A stretch of 64,000 nt of DNA from Syntrophales bacterium. Its GTDB lineage: Bacteria; Desulfobacterota; Syntrophia; Syntrophales; UBA2210. Below the pieces are notes generated by a model. The model saw nothing but the letters and a program-made list of their open reading frames with translations, did no database searches and was not told the DNA's origin. Location of the stretch: positions 52,158 to 116,157 of the forward strand of contig JALOBE010000004.1 in assembly GCA_023228425.1 (NCBI GenBank). Reading direction: 5' to 3'. The position numbers and the translations under genes were made by a program. This document shows, piece by piece, positions 51,649-60,792 of the stretch (positions within the stretch are counted from its first letter, which is position 1; each line of letters begins with the position of its first letter).

Positions 51649-53604
51649 TCAATAGAATCGAAGCTTCCGGGATCGCCGTCTTCGCCGGAGGAGTTTCAGC
51701 AGGACGACAGGCGCCGTCAGGATCAGAAGGGCCAGGGCGCTGACGGCCCAGGTTATCATGGTCCCTCCCCGCACCAGGTCGAGGGGGTGCAGCGAGGGAT
51801 CCACTGTAATGCGGCTTTCCGTGGAGGCATAACGGACCGGAATGTCGGGAATGCCGTCGCCGGTACTGTCGGGAAAGCTTTTCATGTAGGAGATCAGAGC
51901 GAGCCATTCCTTGAGTTCCTGTGCTTTCCCGTCAGGGCCGGCCATGGTGACAATGCCGTCGCTCATCCGCCGCAGGGGTTTCCCGTCCCGTCCTTTCAAC
52001 TCTAACGAAAGCAGTCCTTTTGAGACATGGCTGATGTAGTCCACCATGTGGGCTGTATAGAGGTTCGCCGTTACGCGGTAGAGGCGGTTTTTATCCACCG
52101 GAAGCCAGGAACCTCCTTCATCCCGGATCATGATGGAGGTGACCCGGTCAAAGGGCAGCCGGTGGGGGTTATAGGCGCATTGAAGGCCCGACACGCTCAA
52201 GTGCGCGTCCCGTTTCATGGACGACACGGTGGTCTCCACCTCCATAAGTTTTTTCAGTTCCCTCCCCGTCAGGTAACCCGTGATGAGGGGATAGCCGGGG
52301 TTGCCGTCCGGGCCGATTCCCAGGGCAAGAATTCTGAAAATATCGGCGACGGTGACGGGACCCTCCCGCAGGGAATCCCGAATATGGCCCAGGGGCTGAA
52401 TAGCGACGTGCGCCTCTTCATATTTCGCACCCCCGGCTTCTTTTACAGCGAAGCGGTAGGCATCGGTGATCAAATTCCCCAGGCCGGTTTCTCCGGGGAA
52501 TTCAGACATATAGGAAAGTGTTTCCGTGGAAAAACCGCTCATGGCGACAGGCTGGTCGAAGTGAAGACCCAGGGGTTCGAGGAACCTGTTGTCGATATGC
52601 TTCTTGAATTCCCGGATCCTTCCGGCAATCTCCCCGTCTTCAGGAATGTCCCCCTTCACGGGTTCAACCCGGTATGAGAGAACCCGCGGTTTTGCGTCCC
52701 GAGGCACGTCCATTTCGAGAACGCCGAGCCAGGCCCCGTACTGCCCCGCAGACACGATACAGGTGGTGCCGGTAACGATCGGCTCCATCAGGAGGGTATG
52801 GGTGTGGCCGCTGACGATTACGTCGATTCCGGGAACCGCCTCGGCCAGGCGTTCATCCTCGGAGTATTTTTTTACAGGCCCCGTTCCCGTGTGCGACAGG
52901 CAGATCACCAAGTCCACCCCTTCACGGTTTCTGAGAATTTCCACCATCTTCCTGCTCTGTTCAACAGGATCGGAGAAGGTCACCGGCGGGGCAAAAGGCG
53001 CGTCCACCTGGGCGTTTTTGCCCAGTATGCCGAAGATTCCTGTTCGAATGCCCGCCTTTTCGATGACAAGGTATTCTTTGACGGGATAGGCCTGGAATTC
53101 CTCTTTCAAGGCACTGTCACGGGGATCATCGGGAGTAAAGACAACGTTTGACGCAACCAGGGCGGGTGGGTCGGCACGATGTTTTCGGGCGGCGGCGAGG
53201 GATCGGGCCAGTCCGTCGGGTTTAAAGTCGTACTCGTGATTTCCGATGGTAACGGCGTCGTATCCCATCTCTGCCATGAGGGTTAGTTCAAAGGCTTCAG
53301 TCATGAAAGCCGTGTGAAAGAGCGTTCCCATGCTGTAATCCCCGGCGTCCAGGAGGAGTACGGCCTCCCCATGACGTTCTCGATGGTCCCTGATAAGGGT
53401 CGCCAGCCGGGCGTGGCCTCCGGCCGGTACGAAGGATCCGTCGGGTTGCTCATGGCGCTGAGGCAGAAAATGGGAATGAAGGTCATGGGTAAAAAGAATG
53501 ACGAGGTTGCGTTTTTCACCGAGGGCACGGGATGGAGTCGCCGCCGCCGCCACGACGAGGAACGCGGCCAGAAAGATGCGCAAAAGGCCATGGCTTCTCT
53601 TCAT
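51649..53604 (-). CDS. Membrane-anchored 5'-nucleotidase/UshA-family phosphoesterase
   Basis: A 651-residue exported metallophosphoesterase. Residues 1-28 are a signal peptide (KRSHGLLRIFLAAFLVVAAAATPSRA). The metallophosphatase domain has FTHDLHSHF (near 39), DAGDYSMGT, TIGNHEYDF and GHTHTLL; the C-terminal 5'-nucleotidase domain follows (about 350-590). The last 45 residues hold a transmembrane helix (MITWAVSALALLILTAPVVLL) and a basic tail, so it is likely inner-membrane anchored with the active site outside the cytoplasm. The substrate is probably a nucleotide or UDP-sugar. It converges with typA. Confidence 0.87.
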   Translation of the reverse strand: MKRSHGLLRIFLAAFLVVAAAATPSRALGEKRNLVILFTHDLHSHFLPQRHEQPDGSFVPAGGHARLATLIRDHRERHGEAVLLLDAGDYSMGTLFHTAFMTEAFELTLMAEMGYDAVTIGNHEYDFKPDGLARSLAAARKHRADPPALVASNVVFTPDDPRDSALKEEFQAYPVKEYLVIEKAGIRTGIFGILGKNAQVDAPFAPPVTFSDPVEQSRKMVEILRNREGVDLVICLSHTGTGPVKKYSEDERLAEAVPGIDVIVSGHTHTLLMEPIVTGTTCIVSAGQYGAWLGVLEMDVPRDAKPRVLSYRVEPVKGDIPEDGEIAGRIREFKKHIDNRFLEPLGLHFDQPVAMSGFSTETLSYMSEFPGETGLGNLITDAYRFAVKEAGGAKYEEAHVAIQPLGHIRDSLREGPVTVADIFRILALGIGPDGNPGYPLITGYLTGRELKKLMEVETTVSSMKRDAHLSVSGLQCAYNPHRLPFDRVTSIMIRDEGGSWLPVDKNRLYRVTANLYTAHMVDYISHVSKGLLSLELKGRDGKPLRRMSDGIVTMAGPDGKAQELKEWLALISYMKSFPDSTGDGIPDIPVRYASTESRITVDPSLHPLDLVRGGTMITWAVSALALLILTAPVVLLKLLRRRRRSRKLRFY

Positions 53605-53755
53605 TTCGACGGCCCTTTCAGAGGAATGCGGCGTACTGTGAGGTATGCCTCAGTTTGGCGCACCCTCTCCGGAGCATGTCACAGACCATGTCAGCCACAG
53701 ACTGCGGCTCGATCCGTGTGGTGGCGGTATAATCCCAATCCAGGCATGAACTCTG

Positions 53756-55978
53756 TCAGGCACACTCGCTGTAGCCGCAGAGCCGGCACACGGCGCAGCC
53801 TCCCTCATGTTCCACGATACCACCGCAATCGGGGCAGGCGCCTCTGAGGAAAGCGGGCTTTTCGCGAACGGAACCGTACCCGTTGGCGGCCATGTGGGCC
53901 TGGATTGCCTTGGCCACGGCGTCCGCGCAGGACAGGACCTTGTTTTCACCGAATCCCGAAGGCGAATGACACGAAATTCCCTGGAGCTGCTTGATGACCT
54001 GCCGGGCCTGTATTCCGCTCCGCCATGCCAGAGATACCATGCGCCCGATAGCTTCATTCTGGGAGGCCGCGCAGCCCCCCGCCTTTCCCATGGTGGTAAA
54101 AAGTTCGAAAAGGCCGTTTTTGTCTTCGTTGATGGTGATGTAACTGGGCCCGCATCCCGTCTGCATCTGGTAGGTCCATCCCTTGAGAACCCGTGGACGC
54201 TCGCGTTTTGTCCTCGGAGGCTCCTCACCCCGCGTTCCGGCGTCGTCCGACGCCGCTCCCGTGGAGAGGACCTGGCCGTCCCGGGACCCGTCCCGATAGA
54301 TGGTGACCCCCTTGCATCCAAGCTCCCAGGCGAGCTCGTAGACGGTCGCGACATCTTCTATGGTTGCTCCGTTGGGGAAATTGACTGTTTTGCTTACGGC
54401 ATTGTCTGTGTGTTTTTGAAAGGCCGCCTGCATCCTGATGTGTATTTCCGGTGAGATGTCGTGGGCCGTAGCGAAAATCTTCCTGATGTCGGCGGGAATT
54501 TCCTCGATGGCGCGGATGGATCCCTGCTGTGCGATCTGTTTCATCAGTTCCGGGGAATAGAATCCTCGTTCCCGGGCGATCTGTTCAAACAGGGGATGAA
54601 CTTCCACCAGGATGTCGTTGTCCATGACTTTCCGGACGTAGGAGACGGCGAAAAGGGGTTCCACGCCCGATGACGCGTTCGCTATGATGGAAATGGTCCC
54701 CGTGGGTGCGATGGTGGTCACCGTGGCGTTGCGAATCGACGGTTCTCCCCGTTTTTCGAAAAGAGATCCCTTGAAATGAGGGAACGCTCCCCGCTTTTGT
54801 GCCAGCAACCGCGATGCGGCGTGGCCTTCGGCATTGATGAATGACATAACTCTGCCGGCCGTTTCAACAGCTTCTTCGGAGTCGTAGGGAATGCCGAGGA
54901 GAATCAGCAGGTCCGCCCAGCCCATGACACCCAGGCCGATCTTGCGGTTGCCCATGGTCATACGGGCAATTTCATCGAGGGGATAGCGGTTTATTTCAAC
55001 TACATTATCGAGAAAATGGACGGCCTGATGTATCACTTTTTTAAGGCGATCCCATGATATACGCCCAGCCTCGACCATTTTGCCCAGATGTATCGAACCG
55101 AGGTTACAGGACTCGTAGGGAAGGAGGGGTTGTTCGCCGCAGGGATTCGTTGATTCGATGGTGCCGATGTGGGGGGTAGGGTTATCCCTGTTCAGACGCT
55201 CGAGGAAGATGATGCCCGGCTCACCGTTGTTCCATGCCTGGCTTACGATGCGGGCGAAAACCTTCCGGGCGTTCAGCGTTCCGACGGCCTCGCCGTTCCG
55301 GGGGTTGAAGAGATCGTAATTTGTATCGTTCTTGACCGCTTCCATGAAATCTTCCGTGATTCCCACGGAAATATTGAAGTTGTTGAGTTGTTTCTTGTCG
55401 GACTTGCACATGATGAAATCCATGATGTCCGGGTGATCCACCCGAAGTATGCCCATGTTGGCGCCCCGCCTGGTTCCCCCCTGCTTGATGGTTTCCGTGG
55501 CTATGTCAAAAACCCGCATGAAGGAAATAGGGCCGCTGGATACGCCGGTGGTGCTTTGAACCACGTCATTCGCGGGTCGAAGGCGAGAGAAGGAAAATCC
55601 CGTTCCGCCGCCGGACTTGTGAATCAGGGCCGTGTGCTTGACGGCATCGAAGATTTCCTCCATGGAGTCGCCCACGGGCAGAACGAAACAGGCCGACAAT
55701 TGCCCCAGCTCGCGGCCCGCGTTCATCAGTGTCGGTGAATTGGGCAGAAATTCCAGGTTCGCCATGAGACGATAAAATGCTTCGGCAAGCACCGCCGTAT
55801 CGGCGTTCTCGTCGAACATACGATCGGCCTCGGCCACGGCCCGGGCAACCCGCCGGAACATGTCGGCCGGTGTTTCCAGAATCCTGCCGGACTCGTCCCG
55901 TTTCAGATAGCGCCGCTCGAGAACAGTGACGGCGTTCGCGGCAAGGTGTGGTTGGGAGGGGGAACTGTCCTGATTCAT
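53756..55978 (-). CDS. nrdJ: Adenosylcobalamin-dependent (class II) ribonucleotide reductase
   Basis: NrdJ makes deoxyribonucleotides with adenosylcobalamin and works with or without oxygen. The 740-residue enzyme has LGQLSACFVLPVGDS (active Cys), ESTNPCGEQPLLPYESCNLGS (near 278), ATVTTIAPTGTISIIAN, and ends with a C-terminal zinc-ribbon-type segment (CPDCGGIVEHEGGCAVCRLCGYSECA). The ATG follows AAGGAG. Two NrdR boxes cover its promoter. No class I or III nrd genes are nearby. Confidence 0.95.
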   Translation of the reverse strand: MNQDSSPSQPHLAANAVTVLERRYLKRDESGRILETPADMFRRVARAVAEADRMFDENADTAVLAEAFYRLMANLEFLPNSPTLMNAGRELGQLSACFVLPVGDSMEEIFDAVKHTALIHKSGGGTGFSFSRLRPANDVVQSTTGVSSGPISFMRVFDIATETIKQGGTRRGANMGILRVDHPDIMDFIMCKSDKKQLNNFNISVGITEDFMEAVKNDTNYDLFNPRNGEAVGTLNARKVFARIVSQAWNNGEPGIIFLERLNRDNPTPHIGTIESTNPCGEQPLLPYESCNLGSIHLGKMVEAGRISWDRLKKVIHQAVHFLDNVVEINRYPLDEIARMTMGNRKIGLGVMGWADLLILLGIPYDSEEAVETAGRVMSFINAEGHAASRLLAQKRGAFPHFKGSLFEKRGEPSIRNATVTTIAPTGTISIIANASSGVEPLFAVSYVRKVMDNDILVEVHPLFEQIARERGFYSPELMKQIAQQGSIRAIEEIPADIRKIFATAHDISPEIHIRMQAAFQKHTDNAVSKTVNFPNGATIEDVATVYELAWELGCKGVTIYRDGSRDGQVLSTGAASDDAGTRGEEPPRTKRERPRVLKGWTYQMQTGCGPSYITINEDKNGLFELFTTMGKAGGCAASQNEAIGRMVSLAWRSGIQARQVIKQLQGISCHSPSGFGENKVLSCADAVAKAIQAHMAANGYGSVREKPAFLRGACPDCGGIVEHEGGCAVCRLCGYSECA

Positions 55979-56021
55979 GGCACAAAATCTCCTTAATCAG
56001 AGGGTATGAGGGTTGGGATGT

Positions 56022-56076
56022 ATACGCTATATGTGGTAAGAATTGAAATTTGACCACAATATATGGGGGTTGTCAA
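56022..56076 (-). promoter_or_regulatory. Promoter of nrdJ with two NrdR boxes
   Basis: Minus strand: TTGACA (56071-56076), 17 bases, TCAAAT (56048-56053). Box 1 (56054-56069, CCCCCATATATTGTGG) fills the spacer between -35 and -10. Box 2 (56022-56037, ACCACATATAGCGTAT) lies just beyond the -10. They match the NrdR consensus acaCwAtATaTwGtgt at 12 and 10 of 16 positions. Exactly 16 bases separate them (32 bases centre to centre), the spacing needed for cooperative NrdR binding. Confidence 0.7.
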
Positions 56077-56139
56077 TGCAAAAAACGACAGGGCCGCCCG
56101 GCTGTTCCCGCCGGATTAAGACCTTTAGAGAACCTATCG

Positions 56140-56370
56140 ATTGTGTCATTTCGATATCAAGGAAAGATTTCTCGTCGCTTCGCTCCTCGAAATGACATTT
56201 TTAAAGGTCACTTCGAGCGTTTCCCCGTCACTTCGAACGTTTCCCTGTCACTTCGAACGCATGTGAGAAGTCTGAAAGATCTCTCGCTGTGTCCGGGACA
56301 TGGATTTCTCGTCGCTTCGCTTCTCGAAATGACGGATCTTAAGACGCTCCTCGAAATGACACAATTCAAG
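56140..56370. repeat. Dispersed repeat cluster between ettA and nrdJ
   Basis: Copies of the dispersed unit AGATTTCTCGTCGCTTCGCT...GAAATGAC occur at 56165-56196 and 56302-56331, with looser TGTCACTTCGAACGTTTCCC copies between them (three in a row). The block separates the ettA stop from the nrdJ control region; no gene is seen. Confidence 0.75.
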
Positions 56371-56402
56371 ATAAAGGTCTCGGATTGTCCCGTTCCTGGA
56401 TG

Positions 56403-58085
56403 TCACCTCGTCAGGTGACGGTACTTGACGCGATGGGGCTGGTCGGCGTCTTTGCCCAGACGCTGCTTGCGGTCTTTTTCGTAATCGGAATAGTTGCCCT
56501 CGAACCAGGTGACGGTGCCGTCCTCTTCGAAGGCGAGAATATGCGTGGCGATCCGGTCGAGAAACCACCGGTCGTGGCTTATGATGACGGCGCAGCCCGC
56601 GAAATGCTCAAGCGCTTCTTCCAGGGCGCGCATGGTGTTGACATCCAGGTCGTTGGTCGGTTCATCCAGAAGCAGCACGTTGGCACCCTGCTTGATGATC
56701 GTCGCCAGGTGAACCCGGTTACGTTCGCCGCCGGAAATCATGCCGGCTTTTTTCTGCTGGTCCGTTCCGGTGAAATTGAAACGGGACACATATGCCCGGG
56801 AGTTCATATCCCGGCTTCCCAGGTGGATGCTGTCATTACCGCCGGAAATGATTTCCCAGATGGTCTTGTCCGGGTCAAGGGCGTCCCGCTCCTGGTCGAC
56901 GCAGGCGAGGCTTACCGTTTCGCCCACCCTGATGACGCCGGCGTCGGGATTCTCCTGTCCCGTTATCATCTTGAAAAGAGTTGTTTTCCCGGCTCCGTTG
57001 GGACCTATGATTCCCACAATGCCTCCCGCGGGCAGCGAAAAATTCATATTGTCGAAGAGAAGCCGGTCACCGTAGCTTTTTGCCACCCCCTCCGCTTCCA
57101 CCACGACTTCTCCCAGCCGCGGGCCCGGCGGGATATATATCTCGAGATCCTGGGGAGATTTCTGCGCCCCCTGGTTGAGAAGATCCTCATAGGCACTGAT
57201 GCGCGCCTTTGACTTGGCATGGCGGCCCTTGGGCGACATTCGTATCCATTCCAGTTCCCGCTGCAGCGTCTTCCGGCGTTCCGATTCGCTTTTTTCCTCC
57301 TGCTTCAGGCGGTTATACTTCTGCTCAAGCCAGGACGAATAATTTCCCTTCCAGGGGATGCCGCGGCCCCGGTCAAGCTCCAAAATCCAGCCGGCCACAT
57401 TGTCCAGGAAATAGCGGTCGTGTGTGACGGCAATCACGGTTCCTTCGTAGTGCTGGAGGTGCCTTTCGAGCCAGGCAACCGTTTCCGCGTCCAGATGGTT
57501 CGTGGGTTCGTCGAGAAGCAGGATGTCGGGCTTCTGCAGCAGGAGGCGGCACAGGGCCACACGCCGTTTTTCCCCGCCCGAAAGAAGACCCGTGGGCATG
57601 TCTTCCGGGGGACAGCGCAGGGCGTCCATTGCCATTTCAAGACGGGAGTCGATGTCCCAGGCATCAAGGCGGTCTATGGTTCCCTGGAGTTCGCCCTGAC
57701 GTTCCATGAGACGGTCCATCTCGCAGTCCGACATCGGTTCGGCGAATTTTTCGCTGATTTCATTGTATTCCCGGACGACGGCAACGATGTCTCCGAGTCC
57801 TTCCTCAACCACGGTCTTCACTGTTTTCTCAGGGTCGAGAAAAGGCTCCTGCTCCAGGAATCCCACGGTAAAATCCGGTGTGAGGATAGTTTTGCCCTCA
57901 TACTCATCATCGACACCCGCCAGAATCCTCAGGAGAGAGCTCTTGCCCGAACCGTTCAACCCCAGTACGCCGATTTTCGCTCCGTAAAAATATGACAGAG
58001 AGATGTCGGAAAGCACCGTCTTGTTCCCGTAGTGTTTGCTTACCCGCATCATGGTGTAGATTATTTTGTTCCGCCCTTCACTCAT
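56403..58085 (-). CDS. ettA: ABC-F translation factor EttA
   Basis: EttA is a ribosome-binding ABC-F ATPase that gates the E-site in response to the ATP/ADP ratio. The 560-residue protein has two nucleotide-binding domains: Walker A GLNGSGKSS (near 43) with signature LSGGEKRR and LLLDEPTNHLD, and Walker A GPNGAGKTT (near 355) with ISGGERNR and LLLDEPTNDLD. An arm domain and linker (LQRELEWIRMSPKGRHAKSKARI) lie between them. Sequence pattern and length favour EttA over Uup, which is longer with a C-terminal coiled coil. It is 37 bases after the cyclophilin gene. Confidence 0.93.
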   Translation of the reverse strand: MSEGRNKIIYTMMRVSKHYGNKTVLSDISLSYFYGAKIGVLGLNGSGKSSLLRILAGVDDEYEGKTILTPDFTVGFLEQEPFLDPEKTVKTVVEEGLGDIVAVVREYNEISEKFAEPMSDCEMDRLMERQGELQGTIDRLDAWDIDSRLEMAMDALRCPPEDMPTGLLSGGEKRRVALCRLLLQKPDILLLDEPTNHLDAETVAWLERHLQHYEGTVIAVTHDRYFLDNVAGWILELDRGRGIPWKGNYSSWLEQKYNRLKQEEKSESERRKTLQRELEWIRMSPKGRHAKSKARISAYEDLLNQGAQKSPQDLEIYIPPGPRLGEVVVEAEGVAKSYGDRLLFDNMNFSLPAGGIVGIIGPNGAGKTTLFKMITGQENPDAGVIRVGETVSLACVDQERDALDPDKTIWEIISGGNDSIHLGSRDMNSRAYVSRFNFTGTDQQKKAGMISGGERNRVHLATIIKQGANVLLLDEPTNDLDVNTMRALEEALEHFAGCAVIISHDRWFLDRIATHILAFEEDGTVTWFEGNYSDYEKDRKQRLGKDADQPHRVKYRHLTR

Positions 58086-58122
58086 GATCCGGCTCCCGGT
58101 ACTGCTGTCCGCCCATGCTCGC

Positions 58123-58617
58123 TCATGCCTGTGCTGATTCGGTTACCGTGACCGAGATCATCCGGTCTCCCTGACGAATGGCGTCGACCACGTCCTGACC
58201 CCGAACTACCTTTCCGAAGACCGTGTGCCTGCCGTTCAGGTGAGGCTGGGGCGAGTGAGTGATGAAAAACTGGCTTCCGTTCGTTCCCGGGCCGGCGTTC
58301 GCCATTGAGATGACGCCGGTTTCGTGGGTCAGTGGGTTGCCGGTTGTCTCGTCCTGGAAACAGTATCCCGGTCCGCCTCTTCCGGTACCCGTGGGGTCGC
58401 CCGTCTGGATCATGAAGTTGCCGATAACCCGGTGGAACAGGACGCCGTCATAAAATCCTTCACGGGCGAGAAAAACGAAATTGTTCACCGTTACCGGCGC
58501 GTGGCGGGGGGAGAGCTCCAATTCCACCTCTCCGCTGTCCGTTGCTATAATGACCCGGTACTCTTTTTCAGGATCGATCCGCATGGCCGGCGGACGATCC
58601 CACTGTCTGTTTCTCAT
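58123..58617 (-). CDS. Cyclophilin-type peptidyl-prolyl isomerase
   Basis: A 164-residue cyclophilin that speeds proline isomerisation in proteins. Family motifs are VNNFVFLAREGFYDGVLFHRV, the catalytic arginine in FHRVIG, NFMIQTGDPTGTGRGGPGY, SMANAGPGTNGSQFFIT and LNGRHTVFGKV. It has a cytoplasmic form (no signal peptide) starting at the ATG 58617 after GGAGG. A 24-residue longer form to 58689 is not supported. It lies 38 bases before ettA. Confidence 0.92.
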   Translation of the reverse strand: MRNRQWDRPPAMRIDPEKEYRVIIATDSGEVELELSPRHAPVTVNNFVFLAREGFYDGVLFHRVIGNFMIQTGDPTGTGRGGPGYCFQDETTGNPLTHETGVISMANAGPGTNGSQFFITHSPQPHLNGRHTVFGKVVRGQDVVDAIRQGDRMISVTVTESAQA

Positions 58618-58728
58618 GAAAGGTTTCCTCCCGGCGGTTTCATAGTGTCCGCGAGCCCTCTTGGTAGCATCGAGGTTTCGCAACGTCAAGAAAATAGAGG
58701 TCAGGCGGACGACATGGAGCGGTACCGT

Positions 58729-59880
58729 TCACTCTTCAAACAACACCCGGTACTCACCGTATCCTTCCCCGGCGAGGTCCTCCCTGGGGATGAAGCGCAG
58801 GGAGGCCGAGTTGATGCAGTATCGAAGACCTGCAGGAGGGGGACCGTCGGGAAACACATGGCCGAGATGGGAGTCGGACCGCAGGCCTCGAACCTCCGTC
58901 CTCATCATGCCCAGGCTTCGATCCTCGCGTTTCGTCACGGCGTCCTTCGAGAGTGGGCGGGTAAAACTGGGCCATCCCGTTCCGGAATCGTATTTGTCCC
59001 GGGAGCTGAACAGCGGCTCGCCGGATATGACATCCACATAGATGCCCTCCCGGTGATTGTCCCAGTATTCGTTCCTGAAAGGCTGTTCCGTTCCGCCCTG
59101 CCGGGTTACCCGGTACTGAAGAGGCGTCAATGATTGCTTCAATTCTTCATCGGAAGGCACGTGATACCTCCTCTCGCCCGGCGTGAGAGTCCCGTCGGGC
59201 GCGCTTTCTTTCCATGTTTCTTTGAGGAAGGCTTCCCGTCCCGAACCGGAACGATACATTTTGTAATGAAATGGTGAACTGCGGTAATACCCCCGGTGAT
59301 AGTCCTCGGCACCGTAGAAAGCAGCGGCGGGTCTGATCTGTGTGACCAGCGGTTTTGAAAAGCGCCCGCTTTGTTCGAGATCCTTCCTGGACTGCTCGGC
59401 GAGCCTGCGTTGTTCGTCATCGAGATAGAAGATCGCCGTTCTGTATTGAGAGCCTCTGTCGGCAAACTGTCCTCCATCGTCGGTGGGGTCTATCTGCCGC
59501 CAGAAAACCCGGAGCAGTTCACCGTAACTTATTCGTTGCGGATCGTACGTTATCCGGACTGCCTCCATGTGGCCCGTCCGCCCGGAGATTACGTCGCTGT
59601 AAGACGGGTTCTCCGTTGTTCCGCCCGTATAGCCGGGAACAACTTCGAGAACGCCATCCAGCCTGTCAAAGGGTTCTTCCATACACCAGAAGCACCCGCC
59701 GGCAAAGACAGCCGTTGACGGTGCGCGGTGCGGTGCGGCCGCGATCGTTTCCCCGGTGTCACCTCCCACCGCGGGCGGAGGCACGGCGATGACGGCCGCC
59801 ATGACGAGCAGGGCGCCGGTGCCCGGTATCCCATAGAGCATCGTTCGTCTCCTTCGATTCGTTTTCGATGTTTTTTCCAT
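58729..59880 (-). CDS. msrAB: Exported MsrA-MsrB fusion methionine sulfoxide reductase
   Basis: Both methionine sulfoxide reductases are joined in one 383-residue protein. An N-terminal stretch with basic KTNRRRRTM and the hydrophobic GALLVMAAVIAV is a signal sequence or anchor. MsrA follows with FAGGCFWCMEEPFD (active Cys). MsrB has the catalytic RYCINSASL near the C-terminus. The CxxC zinc pair of classic MsrB is absent (GIYVDVISGEPLF replaces the usual cysteines). The start at 59880 has only a weak ribosome site; an upstream in-frame ATG at 59958 is less likely. Confidence 0.9.
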   Translation of the reverse strand: MEKTSKTNRRRRTMLYGIPGTGALLVMAAVIAVPPPAVGGDTGETIAAAPHRAPSTAVFAGGCFWCMEEPFDRLDGVLEVVPGYTGGTTENPSYSDVISGRTGHMEAVRITYDPQRISYGELLRVFWRQIDPTDDGGQFADRGSQYRTAIFYLDDEQRRLAEQSRKDLEQSGRFSKPLVTQIRPAAAFYGAEDYHRGYYRSSPFHYKMYRSGSGREAFLKETWKESAPDGTLTPGERRYHVPSDEELKQSLTPLQYRVTRQGGTEQPFRNEYWDNHREGIYVDVISGEPLFSSRDKYDSGTGWPSFTRPLSKDAVTKREDRSLGMMRTEVRGLRSDSHLGHVFPDGPPPAGLRYCINSASLRFIPREDLAGEGYGEYRVLFEE

Positions 59881-59967
59881 GCCGGTAATATAATCACGAA
59901 CCTCCACAAGGGAAGGAACATCCCGGTACTTCCAGCCATTGACGGTTACCCCGGGCATTCAGGTTTG

Positions 59968-60118
59968 ACGGCTTCGTACTATGGTACCGGATGCCTGGTT
60001 GCGCTTTCTCCTTCGCCGCCGCGGCATACCTCCTCACAGTAGGCCTCAGTCCCCGGGATGCGCGCGCCGTGTCCCGGGGAGCTTTTTACAAAGCCGTCCT
60101 CTATCGGACGTTTTTCGA
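59968..60118. repeat. Dispersed inverted-repeat element, copy 2
   Basis: GACGGCTTCGTA (59968-59979) and GCTTTTTACAAAGCCGTC (60081-60098) form inverted arms of the same family as at 32.6 kb, with a 100-base core holding a G+C palindromic GGATGCGCGCGCCGTG. The segment 60056-60118 is nearly the reverse complement of 63713-63776. The gap of 356 bases (59881-60236) between msrAB and the thioesterase holds no gene. Confidence 0.75.
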
Positions 60119-60236
60119 CTTTGTACGGGTGTATCGGGTTCGAAAAAGATAATCATGCTGGACAAGTTCCGATGGTTTTTGTATGAAATGAGAAAGTGGA
60201 CGTACCCTTCCCCGCTGCCCGACCGGAAGGGTCTCC

Positions 60237-60689
60237 ATGCCGCGTGATCATGATAACGGAGAAAATTCTGTGGAAAACGATGTTTTCAGTGCCCTCATGG
60301 CGAAGGCGCGGGAGGAGCCCTTCGCGAAAAAAATGGGTCTTCGGGTTCTCGAGGTCAGCCGGGGATACTCCCGGGTTGCCATGACACTGACTCCCGAAAT
60401 GGAAAACATTTTCGCAATGACACATGGTGGTGCCATTTTTTCCCTCATTGACGAGGCTTTTGAAATGGCTTCCAATTCCCACGGAACGGCTGCCGTGGCC
60501 CTCAATATGAATGTCACCTACATCACGGCACCTCGACAGGGCGATACCCTGCAGGCGGAGGCGCGGGAATCGAGCAAGACCAGGAAAACGGCTCATTACG
60601 CCATAACCGTCCACAACGGCGGAGGTGACCTCATCGCTACCTGCAGCGCTCTGGTGTACCGGAAGGATCAGCCCCTTTCTTTTCTGTGA
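60237..60689 (+). CDS. PaaI-type hotdog thioesterase
   Basis: A 150-residue hotdog-fold thioesterase. It has the PaaI-type segment MTHGGAIFSLIDEAFEMA (near 62-78) with the catalytic acid, and a NMNVTYITAPRQGDTL strand. Family members hydrolyse acyl-CoA thioesters, such as aromatic or hydroxybenzoyl-CoA. The exact substrate is unknown; in an anaerobe that may degrade aromatic or fatty acids, this could be housekeeping salvage of CoA. The first 20 residues are not conserved. Confidence 0.82.
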   Translation: MPRDHDNGENSVENDVFSALMAKAREEPFAKKMGLRVLEVSRGYSRVAMTLTPEMENIFAMTHGGAIFSLIDEAFEMASNSHGTAAVALNMNVTYITAPRQGDTLQAEARESSKTRKTAHYAITVHNGGGDLIATCSALVYRKDQPLSFL

Positions 60690-60792
60690 CGGCGGACGAA
60701 GCAACGACCGGCCGTTGCCCTCTTTGTTTCGATGGCGGATGGTAATTGCCCGACAGTGACAACGGGATGGTCCAAAGGCGGAAAAGAGGCTC

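Noticed and set aside
55979..56140. Cobalamin riboswitch before nrdJ
   Set aside because: Only NrdR-like boxes and a promoter are seen; no B12-box (GCCACTG type) or enough space.
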